Positions 48,873 through 61,800 of a stretch of 64,000 bases of DNA are shown one piece after another. The notes beneath the pieces are model-generated. The model worked only from the letters and a program-made list of their open reading frames with translations, had not been told where the DNA came from and made no database searches. Source of the DNA: Metridium senile (taxonomy: Eukaryota > Cnidaria > Anthozoa > Actiniaria > Metridiidae); contig OX459097.1 of the NCBI GenBank assembly GCA_949775045.1, forward strand, positions 17,212,210-17,276,209, given 5' to 3'. Each line of letters starts with the position of its first letter. The stretch's first letter is position 1. A program made the position numbers and the translations under genes.

Positions 48873-49697
48873 TAGCCTGAGTGGCCGGCTCTTGGGGAAT
48901 TGGAGACGAGGAGGGAAGGGGAGGGGGTGGGGGGTGGAAGGAAAGGGAAAGGAGAGCCTGCTAGCAAACCCCACTTTTTCGTGTACCTACCTACTTCAAG
49001 ACACTTCAAAACATCAAATTATTCAGCCAATCAGAGCATACTAGAAAGTTTACAGGAAGTGATCTGGAAGTTGTCACTTTTACGTGTCGACCGTTGAGTT
49101 TGTAAACAAGAGCCAGCGACTTCATATTATCAAATCTTTTATTATTTTAATACCTATATCATTTGAAATAGAACTATGTTATACAATGCCTCAAACCCTG
49201 CAATTTACGTTGTGTTAGAAACTATCTGAACTCATTCTATCGCATTGATCTTTCACAATGCTTTTGCGGCAACCAAAAAAAAAACAGCTCAATTTTCTTC
49301 TTGATCTTTGACCTTTGAAAAGCTTGAAATACTTTTAAAATAAAAACATATACGACTTTCATTACCATGACCGTAGTGGGAAACAAAGTCAAAACATCTT
49401 TACCTTCGAGTAAATCGTCAGCAGCTTTTTTTTGTCGTCTGTTTTCAAGTCTCCAAAGAAGTCTTAGTTGAACAAGCACGCGAGACGCTAAGTTAGTAAC
49501 ATTGCGTCGAATTACAAGTACTATGATTGACAGCGTCATGCTTCATTTTGACCAATAGGAGCGTGCGGCCTCTGGCGGCCGCAGGTACACGAAAAAGTGG
49601 GGTTTGCTAGCAGGCTCTCCTTTCCCTTTCCTTCCTCCTCCACCCCCTCCCCTCCCCTCCTCGTCCCCAATTCCCCAAGAGCCGGCCACGCAGGCTA
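48873..49697. mobile_element. Mutator-like MITE, 825 bp, TAGCCTG termini, 9-bp TSD
   Basis: Terminal inverted repeats of over 100 bp start TAGCCTGMGTGGCCGGCTC and contain GAGAGCCTGCTAGCAAACC. They are flanked by CATCCGTTT at 48864-48872 and 49698-49706. The right end abuts the 5' block of GPCR unit C. Confidence 0.85.
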
Positions 49698-49704
49698 CAT
49701 CCGT

Positions 49705-50179
49705 TTTCAATCTAATACTTGAACGTCATGATCCAGTCGTGTAATAATGGCATTGTGTGATTCATGGAGGGGTTTAAAAGTACTATTTTGACAGATAAGT
49801 GTAATGGTGCTATAATGTCGAAGTGTGAAACAAGTAGGCTTGTGAAGTGCTCTTCTTAACTCTAGGAAATTAAATATAATTCCTTGAATTTCTATTACAT
49901 CAATTTCTTTTAATATTGCGATTCATAGTATAAATCGTAGGGATAACGAACAAGATGTAAAGAAGTAAGCTAAGACTATTGTCTGAACCGTATTACCACT
50001 ATAATACTGCAGTTTGCAGCTCTTATCGACAGGTGCACTGGAGGAGATCAATATAAGATAGAAGTGTTGATCTGAATTGATGACCAAACGTACTTTAAGT
50101 GAATTGCTTGCTTTCATTTCAAATAACTACTAAAGCAAACGGTATATGTTTACCGTTTGGATCGAATCAGCTCATCAAG
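49705..50179 (+). promoter_or_regulatory. GPCR array unit C: conserved 5' block and candidate non-coding exon
   Basis: Paralogue of the two other blocks, with GAGATCAATATAAGAT near 50043 and the end CATCAAG before GTTTGTAT at 50180. A Mutator-like MITE sits immediately upstream (48873-49697), so this copy's distal promoter differs from B. Confidence 0.5.
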
Positions 50180-50843
50180 GTTTGTATTGCATTCTTTTAT
50201 TATTATTTTTTCAGTTGAAAGCATTTCTTTATTTAAACATATATCTAGTTGGTATTGTTATTTATTCTCACACATTGTTAGTCATTTTCGTGGGTCATAA
50301 TTTTCCCGAAATCGCGAAATCAACTAAATTATATTATATTAATTAGTTCATTAACTAATAAGCTAAATTAACCAATTTTGAAATTATTAATTGCTAGAAT
50401 ATATATCGTCGTTGTCGTTTATGGAACCTGGGAACTAACTTTTTTTTTTGATTTAGTCAAATAAATATATATTATTTATATTGGGGATTAAATCAAAATA
50501 ACGAGTTTTAAAAACTATTGAATTCGTGCATCCAAATCGATGGAACAATTACAAATAGAAAATTTAGAAAAGAGCAATGAAAAATGGGAAACAACTAACA
50601 AAGGAAAATGAATATTTAAAATAAAAAACTAAAAAACCTATAAAATTCAATTATTCCAACGTTAACTCCAATTTGAAATACTCGTCGTTTTACCAAACCG
50701 GGGATTGGTTTATAAAACAATTGAGTATTTCTAAGCAATTGCCCTAAACCTAATAAAACAATAGCCATAACACTTTTTACGGTGTTATGAAATTCATCCT
50801 ATTACCTATCGTTTATATCAAACACCAACCCAGCCCATACTAG

Positions 50844-51548
50844 AGTGATTTTCCTTTTAACCTGAAAGGATAGGCAAACTAATAGTTAGCATTAAAAACT
50901 AACCACACCCTATTTCCATTGTTTAATGTAGGTTTTGAATTTCAGGGGAAGACCCGGGAGAGGTTTTTAATTTTGAATTTAAGACCTGCATCAGGTATTT
51001 TTGCCAAGTTAGTCATATACACACATATTTGAGAGTTTTGAAATTTTGAAATTCAATGCACATTTATTTGAGATTTTAGACACACACTAGAATTCTTAAA
51101 GTCTTAAAACTTAAGGAATTGACTATTTTAACCTTTAAAACCCTCAACCCTTCGCATCTTACCGTCCATTCACTTACCACTATGCTATCCGGTATTTCGT
51201 TGACAATGAAGGAATTTTAAGAAGCTTTATCTCAGCACAGCTATTGTTCGACGTTAAATTAAAGCAAATATAAATTACTCGATATAAATTAAATCCGATT
51301 ATTTGAGTTCCTATTTCCAGCATTTTTGCATTGAAACAATAAAAATAGGGTTTGGTTAGTTTTTAAACAACTTCAAACGCACGGGCTCGGGTTTGCATTG
51401 AAATTCAAGACCAGGTCTTGAATTTCAATGCAAACCCTCGCCCTAGCGTTTGAACCTTTATCTAAACACTAAAAACATTTTTTTTTGTTCTTATCAACTA
51501 CCTCAAACGAAATGGTCTATTTTCTTGCACGGTCATACGAAAATCACT
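50844..51548. mobile_element. 705-bp MITE inserted in GPCR unit C
   Basis: The termini AGTGATTTTC and GAAAATCACT are flanked by CTAG. The paralogous site in unit B (near 40537) reads TACTAGTTTA without the insert. The duplication may be CTAG, or TA with a one-base-longer terminus. Confidence 0.8.
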
Positions 51549-51976
51549 CTAGTTTACTCACTAGTTTCCATTTGGTTATTTACGTACGCTATTTACTTCT
51601 ATCAATTATAGTGATCAATGCTCATAGCTGTACAATACTTTATCTTTTGAGCTATTTTTTTTGCTTAGTTTATCTAAACTGCCTGTTCATTCGTTTCAGC
51701 TTATACATTTATTTATTTACATATTTTTGAGTACTATACTTTCAAACGTACATATTTATTTGACTGTTCCAAACGAAGCGTTTTTAACTCGATACCAGTA
51801 TAAGATAGGATGTTTGGTTATCCCCCCCCACCTCGATTTATTCATGCACGAAATGAACCCTTTTTCGTTTTCATTAAGGTTATATTCCTATTTGAAATGT
51901 CCTCAATTCTTATTCAGTTATTAACAAATCATTTTCTCATTTAATTTATTGTATCTTGAGTAATCTTGTTCCTTTC

Positions 51977-52286
51977 ACACTATGCCACAAGTCGAATATT
52001 CGTCCCGAATACGCTTGAATACGGATACGAATACTTGAAGTATTCGATGGTATTAGGGAGTATGCAAGCCCGCATGACGTCTCGTCAGCCAAGAATCATG
52101 CGACTCGAACTCAGACTAATTTTCAATATTCGGCCATAACATTCCCGACTGACGGGACGTCAGATATTCGAATATCGTTGAATACTCAAGTGTGATCCTG
52201 CGACTTGAATACTCCAGAAAACTTGAAGTATGAAAGGGATATTCGAGTCTTGAATACTATAGAATATTCGGCTTTTGGCATAGTGT
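51977..52286. mobile_element. Fold-back MITE of GAATATTCG words, ACACTATGCCA termini
   Basis: ACACTATGCCACAAGTCGAA at the left and its inverse at the right, with GAATA/TATTC words throughout. Units A (34385) and B (40940) carry the uninterrupted site. Confidence 0.8.
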
Positions 52287-53131
52287 CAAATGATTCCGTT
52301 TGTAAGTATCTACTACACCTGTTGTATTCAAGAGGAGCAGAATATTTATAACATGGCCAATATCAGAGAAACCAGAGAAAAATAGTTCACTTATCTTAGC
52401 TCAAGTGTTAAGCTTTCATTTGTACTTAAGGTATTATAGAATACACTTACTGGATTCATCTTCTATTCACCCATTATTTAGATATTGGCCGGCCTAATAT
52501 TGAAATATTGATCTGACATATTCGGCGAGGATGAATCGTAGAGGTGGTGTATTATACCGAAAAATGTATTTTTTTTTACAAAATATCTCGAGCAAACAAT
52601 TGAATAGGTTGCTGTCCAATATTGCAAAATAAAGGATCGTCACGTGACTAAATTACGCAGACGTGATTGGACGATTATTTTTGAGGTACAATATTATGCA
52701 ATATAATTTAAGAGGTTTGGAGCATAGACCAACATTCCTAAACCAAACTCAGATTCACTAAAAAGAAGTTTTCGCTAATATAATAGTATTGACGGAATGC
52801 CAATTGATTTTCAAAAATAAATACCTAATCTTAAAAACATAAGCACCACCATCACAGAGAGCAAGAAACAATATGTATTTTTGGAAAGTTTTATTTCTAT
52901 AAATGTAATTCAAATGAATCTATTTGGAATCTAAATTACAGAGATTTGTATATGTATATTTCTATTTGTATATTTTTCCATTGCTAGCCTTGTTATAGTG
53001 TTTTTTAAATCAACCAAATTCTCATAACTTGTCAAGGGTTTAATATTTTGTCTCAAAATTTGAAAATGCATTCTTGTATTTCTTCTTCATCCTGTAAACG
53101 GCATTTCCTCCTCACTACTAGGATATAATAG

Positions 53132-53154
53132 AGGGGGGGGGGGGGGGGGGGGGT
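53132..53154. repeat. Poly-G run
   Basis: More than 20 consecutive G in the intron of GPCR unit C. The other long G run (33042-33073) is in unit A at a non-homologous position. Confidence 0.9.
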
Positions 53155-53528
53155 ATCTAACTTTCCACCAAAGTGAAAGATCCAACTGAGTTTCTGGGAT
53201 AATATCTAATTAGGACCTACAACTGTAACTAGTTTGAGCAAGATCGGTGAACCTCCATTTAGCAATTCAACCACTGCCTGCTGGTTTTGCCTGGTTCAAG
53301 TATCATGGACATACTTTTAAATAAACTATTTATATATTTCTCTCTCCCTCTCTCTCTTTGTCTTTCTGACTCTATGTGTGAAGCTGTTTGCTTGTTATAA
53401 ACTAACCTCTATTCAGGAAATTACAATTGTAAGTTTAATTTTTTTTTCTATTTTTCATTCTTCATCTTGATGTCCATTTATTTCAGGTTTACAATATTAA
53501 TAGTGCTTTTGACAAGATTATTGCTGCA

Positions 53529-54404
53529 ATGTGGTCCATCTCGTGGCTGTTTGTATTGGAGGCAGTTGGCATAGTAGCTGGAAATATCATGACAATCGTG
53601 ATAGTTGCAACCACTCCGCGTCTGCGTAGAAAACAGTACGTTCTGATTGTTAGTTTGGCTGTAGTTGACCTCCTCGTGGGCTTGGTTTCATTACCGATGA
53701 GTACCCTTTACGATGAATATCTTGTGGCAAGATTGAAAACAGTTTATCGCAGAGTCTATTTTGTACAAGATTTCGCGCTTGGAACGGCGTCGTTACTAGG
53801 ATTACAAGCGTTAGCCCTCGAGCGAGTACATGCAACATACTTTCCATTCAAACACAACACATTGACTAAAGTCCCGTACATCGTTGGGATAGCTGTGATG
53901 TGGGTTTTGGTAGTAATCATCGGCATAATGTCATATGTATTGTACATACAAGATCTCAACGATTATGCACGCTTGAAGCTGGTAACTGTAGCTGCTTTGT
54001 TGATTGGTATAACGGCATCGTATTTCCTTATTTTCGTTAACGTCCGATGCATGAAAACAGCATCAAATCACGTAATACAACAAGACAACAAGAAACTAAC
54101 TATAACACTTGCTATCGTTACCACTATTAGCCTGTGCGCGTGGTTGCCTAATCCAGTCTTCATGTCTTTTTGGAAGGAATTCATACCTTTGTTTTCAAAA
54201 AAGACATTTTTAATAATACGCAGTATTAGTAAGGTCCTCCACTACAGCAACTCTCTTGCAAACTTCGTCATCTACGCATTTCGCATGCGTGAATTTCAAA
54301 AGGAAATTCTGCGGAGCATCGGGTGTGTTGGACGTAACCAGGTAACGCCTAGAAACGGAGTACAAGTTCGGACCATTTCAACTACGAATGAACGTAGAGC
54401 ATAA
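53529..54404 (+). CDS. Class A (rhodopsin-like) GPCR, array copy C, 291 aa
   Basis: A single coding exon opens after the CAG acceptor at 53484-53486 and is intact from ATG to stop. It shares the diagnostic features of copy B: GN in TM1, the D of TM2, ERV at the DRY position, a WLPNP version of TM6, N-F-V-I-Y in TM7, no Cys at 3.25 and a very short N terminus. It differs from B mainly in the first extracellular loop (one residue shorter), the TM4-TM5 loop and the C-terminal tail. The conserved non-coding 5' block of this unit is at 49705-50179, about 3.3 kb upstream, and implies a first intron filled with MITEs. Confidence 0.88.
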   Translation: MWSISWLFVLEAVGIVAGNIMTIVIVATTPRLRRKQYVLIVSLAVVDLLVGLVSLPMSTLYDEYLVARLKTVYRRVYFVQDFALGTASLLGLQALALERVHATYFPFKHNTLTKVPYIVGIAVMWVLVVIIGIMSYVLYIQDLNDYARLKLVTVAALLIGITASYFLIFVNVRCMKTASNHVIQQDNKKLTITLAIVTTISLCAWLPNPVFMSFWKEFIPLFSKKTFLIIRSISKVLHYSNSLANFVIYAFRMREFQKEILRSIGCVGRNQVTPRNGVQVRTISTTNERRA

Positions 54405-54788
54405 AGTATTGAAAAACCTAAGAGGCAGCGCTGATAAAATGTTGAATTTGATTGGTGTACTGAGAAAAGGATCAATTCCTAGTAGCCATAATGAACTCCA
54501 TCTTACACTTATAAACCTTGAACCTTATAGCGAACTTACATGTATATGGTTTCGCGTAACAATTCTTTTAATTTTAATGTCTTTTTTGTTGGAAAGCGTT
54601 AATAACATTAACTGTATAAAAAGTATAACTGTATAACATTAAATGTACTGATAAGCATCATATAAGTACATACTAAACCCTCATGATTGTAAGCCGCATG
54701 GCTGAAGGATGTACCTATACATACGTACATATAATGAATTGTAAAACGTAGTAGGCTTATGAAAAGCACACTCTGATAAGAACAACAT

Positions 54789-55046
54789 TGTCCAAGTGGT
54801 AGGGGTGATCGGTAGAGATTTTTAGAACGACCCCTAAAAGGTACCCACAGATAAAAATAACTGATAAAGCCTTGTAGATTTGTACCCCAACAAAGCAACA
54901 AAACAGAGTAAAAATGACTCTTACATGTACAAAATCCTGTTACGTAACTGATGTTTGAGCCAGAACTATAAAAGGACCATAAAAGGTACGCACAGGAAAT
55001 ATCTTTACCCCAAAAGATACGCCGATCACCCCTACCATTTGGACAA
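54789..55046. mobile_element. MITE with TTGTCCAAGTGGTAGGGG termini
   Basis: TTGTCCAAGTGGTAGGGGTG and CACCCCTACCATTTGGACAA are inverse. Complete relative of the nested element at 33041-33328. Confidence 0.75.
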
Positions 55047-55445
55047 AGGGAGTACCCCTCCCGGGCATTACATATTCTAAAATCTCATGATTGATTGCCG
55101 CAGGGCATGTGCCCTTTGAATAACGATCCTTACATATAATTAGTTATATAGCGCATAATAATGACAACGGTAACAATAACCATAGACATGATGATTTCTA
55201 TTTTTTAATCCATTTTGTATCATTATTGAGCCCCCATTTCATAACAACTATCCCCACTAAAATAATCCCTTGGCTGCCCTGCCTTGACTCTATGGCGGTG
55301 CTAAAAGACAAACAAATAATTCACAAATCGATCAAAACGGGATTAAAACCAAATATAATAACTGTATTGTATATAAAGATGAAAAAGTTGAGGACGAAAT
55401 CATCATATCTGATTTAGGTAAGAAGTAAGTCCAGAGGAGTTCAAT

Positions 55446-55459
55446 CATCATCGTTATCG

Positions 55460-55505
<46 letters not shown>

Positions 55506-55760
55506 TATTACCAGAGTTGTCATTTTAATTACCATAATGATCAACGTCATCATCATCAACATCATATCATTATCATCAACATGATTATCAATATCATCAT
55601 AAAATCATTATAACTAGTATCATGCTCAGCATCGTAATTATCATTACGATCGTTGTGATTATCGTTATGATTATCACTGTCATCATCGCCGTCATTATTA
55701 TAATCAATAACATCATCATCATCATTATCATCTATATCATCAACATCATTTTAATAAATA
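55446..55760. repeat. (ATC)n microsatellite and ATC/ATT-rich tract
   Basis: A near-perfect ATC run at 55446-55505 is followed by a degenerate tract. The hydrophobic or poly-Met ORFs here are artefacts. Confidence 0.9.
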
Positions 55761-55827
55761 TTAAATACACTTATCATTATTTATCACCATTAACATCATC
55801 ATAAGATTAACATATTCATCATAATTA

Positions 55828-58800
55828 TCATGACTTACGTAGCTTGAAGAAGTCTAGAGACAGTCTGTTTTCGTTGCATCCATTGTAGCACACTAGGTAT
55901 CGACCATTGCCCGGCCAACCACCATTGGCATGGACACATCTGTTGTTTTCTGTGTTTTGTAAAGATTTTGAACGAAGTCTGAAAACAACATGGAAATGTG
56001 CTAAAAGCAACTATTTGTACAAAACGGTGCACCATCCTTTGCTTCCTTACTTCATTTCGTCTTTTCGTCTTTTATTTTTTCCCTTAACACGTTGGGCTAG
56101 AATGGGTCTAAAATGTTTCATTTAGGTAAAACTTTTTAGTATTTCAATGGAATTTCTTGAAACTTGGTAACGTTGAAGCCTTTGTCAAAACTCAAAACTC
56201 TATCGTTTTACATTTTTTAATTTCGACATTTTTGGCGGGAAAATGACGTCATCATTTTCGACAGAAAATCGAAATATTGCTCAATGTAAAAATTAAGGTA
56301 GCGCATTTGAAAGAACGGCGTGAGAGAATTTCAAATATGGAAGAATAATTCCATTCCGAAATCGGAACCGAAAGATATGATTTTTTGAACATTCATGAAT
56401 CCGCCATTTTTTCTGTTAAAAATAGTAACAAAATGGCGGATTTATAAGTATTCAAAAAATCATATCTTTCGGTTCCGATATCGGAATGGAATTGTTCTTC
56501 CATGTTTGAAATCCTCTCACGCAGCTCTTTCAAATGCGCTACCTTACTTATTACATTGAGCAATATTTCAATTTCTCTCGAAAATGATGACGTCATTTTC
56601 CCGCCAAAAAAGTCGAAATTCAAAAAAGCAAAACGATAGAGTTTTAAGTTTTGGCAAAGGCTTCAACGTTACCAAGTTTCAAGAAATTCCATTAAAATTC
56701 TAAAATTTTTAACCAGATGAAACATTTTAGACCCATTCTAGCCCGACGTGTAATTCTTTGGATCGTCCATTCAATTAATTATTCATTCATTCATTCATTC
56801 ATTCATTTATTCAATCTCCTTTCCTTCTCTCAATCCTTCATTCCTCGTTGGTATACCTTCTATGTTTGCTTATATCTTTCGGGCACTTGTCCATCAAAAG
56901 CAGCTTGCGGTTATTGCCAACATAATTCCCTGCAGAAAAAAAACGTTTAACGAGAGCTTATTTTAGAGCAAATTGCAGCAAGTGCTGAACAGACCAATCT
57001 AAATCTATATTACTCATTATGGTAAATACATGGTAATGATAGTGGTCAAAACACAAGTACACTCATCTTAAGAGTATTCAATATACAAACTTCATGTACA
57101 GTACAGAATCCTGGAATCTGATTGGCTCATGAGCGCCCTTTAACGGGCTTTACAGAATAATTTTCTTGTTGTAATGACATTACTGCACGATTTTCATGCT
57201 GTAATGAGCTAACATTTACCCGCAGAACGCAAATATTAATAAAAAGTATGCATTTTTCTTGTTATTTACAACTGCCTTTGCAACTGCGACGCTTTGGTTT
57301 TAAATGGCTTCCCAGTAATTTTACTGAAAAAGCGGGGGTTGACCGGTTTTCATTGACCATTTATTATTCGAGCGGGCTGTTTTCAACAAACTTACCAACA
57401 TTGTAAGCCCGAAATATATAGAATTTTTGTAGTTTTCGTGATCAATTCAAATTGAAATGACAAGAAAATAAGTTTTTGTTGATATATGTCAACTTCGAAG
57501 AAACGAAGATGAGCTTTTAAGAAAGGAATATAGACACAAACAAGTGAACCAAGCTCAACTCAACGCCATGTTGTTTAAAAATTCGAGAGAGGAAAACACG
57601 ACATTTCTGAACAGCTATTGAGGTATGTTAAAGTTGTTTTGAATTCTTGTTGGATTGAAAAAGTTTCATTTGCCTAGTTTCACGTCAGGTTTTAGAAATA
57701 TATTTATTTTTCTCCACTTTTTTCAGTCTTGTCAAAATGTGTGTCAAAACCAACGCTCGCTATCTTCAGTCCGACTCTCTCTTCATCGGCCGGTTTTGAT
57801 TGTTTATCGAATTTTGTAATCGTTCGTTCAATGCTGTGCACTCTGTTTTAATATTAAAAGGGTTAGAGACTTCTAGTTCGTGCTTTAGTGCCAAATACAC
57901 GCACTTGCTAGCTGTAGAATGAACTCGAAAATCTTCATACAGCACATGCTATCACCTCGTGCTGTAATTGATTTATCGTTCATTCTACAGCCAACGCGTA
58001 CGTGTATTTGCCGGTAAAGCAATCAAATCAGTCTCTAACCCATATTTTGCACCCTGAGCACATGCACAAAAGCCTATATATACCATATATCTTCTTCATA
58101 ATGGACGCCAACTAATTATCACCTACCTTGTGCACAAACAATCTTCCCACTGCATTTATGATAAATCTTTCCATCAGTATCGAGCAGGAATTTCATGTAC
58201 TCTGCTGTGCAGTTGACGTCCGCTTTTTTATACGTAAGGGCGTGGCTCCACGTGGTAGAATTTTCGACTGGGTTACAGTCCCCACTCTTTGGTTGTACAC
58301 AGTAACCTCCATAGCTTCTGATTGGACTTTCTGTGAAATACAATTGAATTTTCTTGGTTCTGGTACTAATATTGACAAAACTTATTAAGTGTGTGGTATT
58401 TGTATGTTAGTGTAGTGAATAACTTTCTATAACAAAGCTTCAAGTGCACCTTCCATGACGAAAGTGCACATGGATTAGTCGGAGTGATTTACTTATCGTA
58501 CCATAAAAATTGTGTTCACGTTCGAAAAGAAATATTGTGTCGAATGATAGTAACTGTATTGTTTTTGAATGGCTAGCCTCGCGTACATTTGAAAACTCGA
58601 GTATGTTTTAACGTAAACACGAGGCTAGCCAGTCAAGAACAATAGTTATTAAAATTTCATGGACGCGATATTGTTAATTTGGTCTATTTATTGTATTCAA
58701 ATATGCTATACAATTATTTTTCGCCAATCTGTATTATTTCAGTTTGTGAAAAAATTCAGACAATAAGCTAATCAGATTATAGATAATGAATACACTGTAA

Positions 58801-61800
58801 AACACAATACTGCATGTGCTATATATTACACTATCTATTTATTTTATTACCTGGGCAGCTGTAGCATTTTTGTTCTTCAAATGTCGCGATCAAATGGTCA
58901 CATGGTGTACCACCACATCTTGGTGCAGGTTTGGTGCATGTCTTTTCACGATGTTGTCGACCGCTGACACATAACTTATCGCATTTTCCCCAAGCACTCC
59001 ATTCGGCCAAGCCACCATTCACTGGAATGTATGGTAGTTTTGTCAAAGAAACATATATAAATGTTGTTTTATACCATTATCATTGTCAATATAATTATCA
59101 TCTTCATCACTGCAATCATCATAATTATCAATAATCACCCTAACCTTAACCGTAACCGTAACCCTGCGCGTCACTGATCAAATCACCATCATCATCACCA
59201 GCAGTAGGATCTTTACTGCCATCATTATTATTACATCACAAACACAAACACTACTCCCATCCCCATCCCCACCCCATCCCCATCCCTATCCCCATTCAAA
59301 TACACCATCTTTATTATTTTATCATCACTATTAACATCACAACACCATCATTTTATTTCACTCGCTACCACTATAATCATTCTTCACATCACTGACTTCA
59401 TCATAATTATCCTTTTTATTATCATTAACATGCATCGTCAATAAGTTTATGTTAATTCCACCTCCATCACCATAACAGTTATCATCATAATTAATACCTG
59501 GTTGTCTATCAGCATCGCAATCATCTTCATTAACCCAGTACCAAATGACCCCGGGGTTTTGCATTCTACCATAGGTCATCCAGTAGGCCGGACTGTATTG
59601 CTCATCGCCCCAGATTATCGATCCAGAAGGATAATAGGAAGTTCTGCTTGATGTCGTTAGAAGAGCTTTGTTTTCCGATCCGACGACCCAAGGCATTCTA
59701 TTTTGGACACTTTTCCACCATGATATACTCCAGTCATCCAGCTTTTGCAGCAGCTGCACATTAGTCTGTCCATTTGAAGTGGCCATGAAACTGAAACAAA
59801 AACAAAAGATGCAATGATAAATAAATAATAGATGACTTTTTTAACGTCTTGATATTTAAGCCAGGGACAGGTCATCGCACAGAGTCTATTGTCCTTTTGG
59901 ACATTTACTTACGGCCCGTAAATTATTCAAAATACTTGTCCGACTGAAGCCTATTTATTACCGAGAACAAAGAGAGTAGGATTACTTAATTAGAGTTATT
60001 ACAAATTGCAGCTTAACTTATTACACCGCATAACTTAAAGTGGCACAATGGGATTTGAACGTCAGCCGCAAGAGCCTTAGATAATGAGCTCAAATATTCA
60101 GCTTAAAAAAAGAAGCTTATAAAAAGGAAATCATTAGCATTCCGGATAGCACTGTGGTTTATTAAAAAATTCAAATTGATAGGCCTTGTATCTTTTTCAA
60201 CCATGTTCATTTTTAATGTCCAACTTTCCTACCTAATAAATGAATGAAAGAGAAGTTGCGATAAAGTAAAATTCACTTTTAGACGGGCAATCTGTGTTGC
60301 TGTGGCGCACTCTACACTTCTCCCCAGTGTCCTCTATTCGTACATAACACAGGTAACCCAAGTCAAGAAAAGTGATCTTACCTGTACTGCTTGGGTGCAC
60401 TCCACACTCCTCCCCAGTGCCCTCGTTGGTTAGCGTCCAGTTTGTATTTGAAAGTGGCGTTATGTCCCAGGTTTTTAATCAGATCACCGTATTTGAGTAT
60501 CGAGTAATCATTATTAGTGGAAGGTCTGTAGATATTTCTGTGAACAAAATAGTAATAAACTCGATGATTAAACAAAAAATTGAATTATTCCTGATAAATT
60601 ATTTCCCAGTATGCCCACTTCCGGTTGTGCCAGGGTAGTCTTGATAGAGAATATTGGTGTAAGCGACTGATGTTTGAATGGTTTGGATTCAAGTGTAATT
60701 GATGAGTTGATAGCGTCTTGGTGTGTGTAGTCTTGAGAAAAACTGTTGATGATCGTGAATGATGTTGGATTGGTTTTTAGACAGGTGTAATTGTTCTTTC
60801 TGATCAACGAGGTTTGCATGTATTGTTTTTAGAAAGACTTTTGAATAGATTGATTCCAGAATGTAAAAGTGATCGCGATCGATGTCACCCGAGAGCAGTG
60901 ATTTTAACCAATAAAAAAAGGTTTCCAATACATCGTTGCTTGACTCAATAATTATATACCTCGCAGGAACTTGTGCTATTGTCCAGTTGTTATGACGACT
61001 AGTTACTACCAAAGTAAAAGCACCAGGGTCTGACGTCATATCACAGTAGACTGGTAGATAACTTGAGTCGCTCACGAGTCGAATCATGTAGTAATCATCT
61101 TTGTAGGACTGGGATTGTCTGACACCATGAACTTTGATATCGAAGCAGGATCGCCTGGAGAAATATTGGATATAGTTTAGGATAGTTCTGATAGATGAAG
61201 ATGATGGTCATGACAATGATCATGATGAAAAGAAAGCTGCTGGTGCATAATGACGATTGTTGGTAATAATAATCACCGAGATGGTACAGATGATTATAAT
61301 GATGATGACAATAACGGTGATGGTACTGATTATAATTCCATTCCTGTTCTTCTAGCAATAAATATAAGGCACACCTTGTTCCCTCTCTCATCCAATATCT
61401 AACTACACCAGGATTAGCCTTCACTGATGGTAAATACGAGGGTGAATCAGTTGAGCCATCGCTGTAAACAATGGAACCAGATGCGTCATTGGCAGTCGAT
61501 CCTGTACTTAGAAAAACTGCAGAGGACATTCCCAATCTGGGCATATGTGTTGCTAGATTAGAGCTGCTACTGATTTTGTTGAAGTTTTCCACTAGTCGGA
61601 TCTTTGATTGTTTGTCGCCAGTTGACGTGAAGGTGTAGTCACGTGGTGCATCAAAGATACCGCCATATTGATTTGACCCATCTGCTTCGATACGTTACTG
61701 GAAGAAATCCTAGTGGCAAAACAATACATTCAGCTTCAGAAACTGGCAAGGAAAGAAAGGAAAGAAGAGAGGAGACGAAATATCTCTATGGCTGTCAAAA

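Noticed and set aside
49237..49539. 100-aa minus-strand ORF inside the Mutator-like MITE
   Set aside because: No similarity to a transposase or other family was recognised; composition looks random.
60040..60100. B-box-like GTTCAAATCCC on the minus strand
   Set aside because: No matching A box or cloverleaf could be drawn; too weak to list as a SINE or tRNA.
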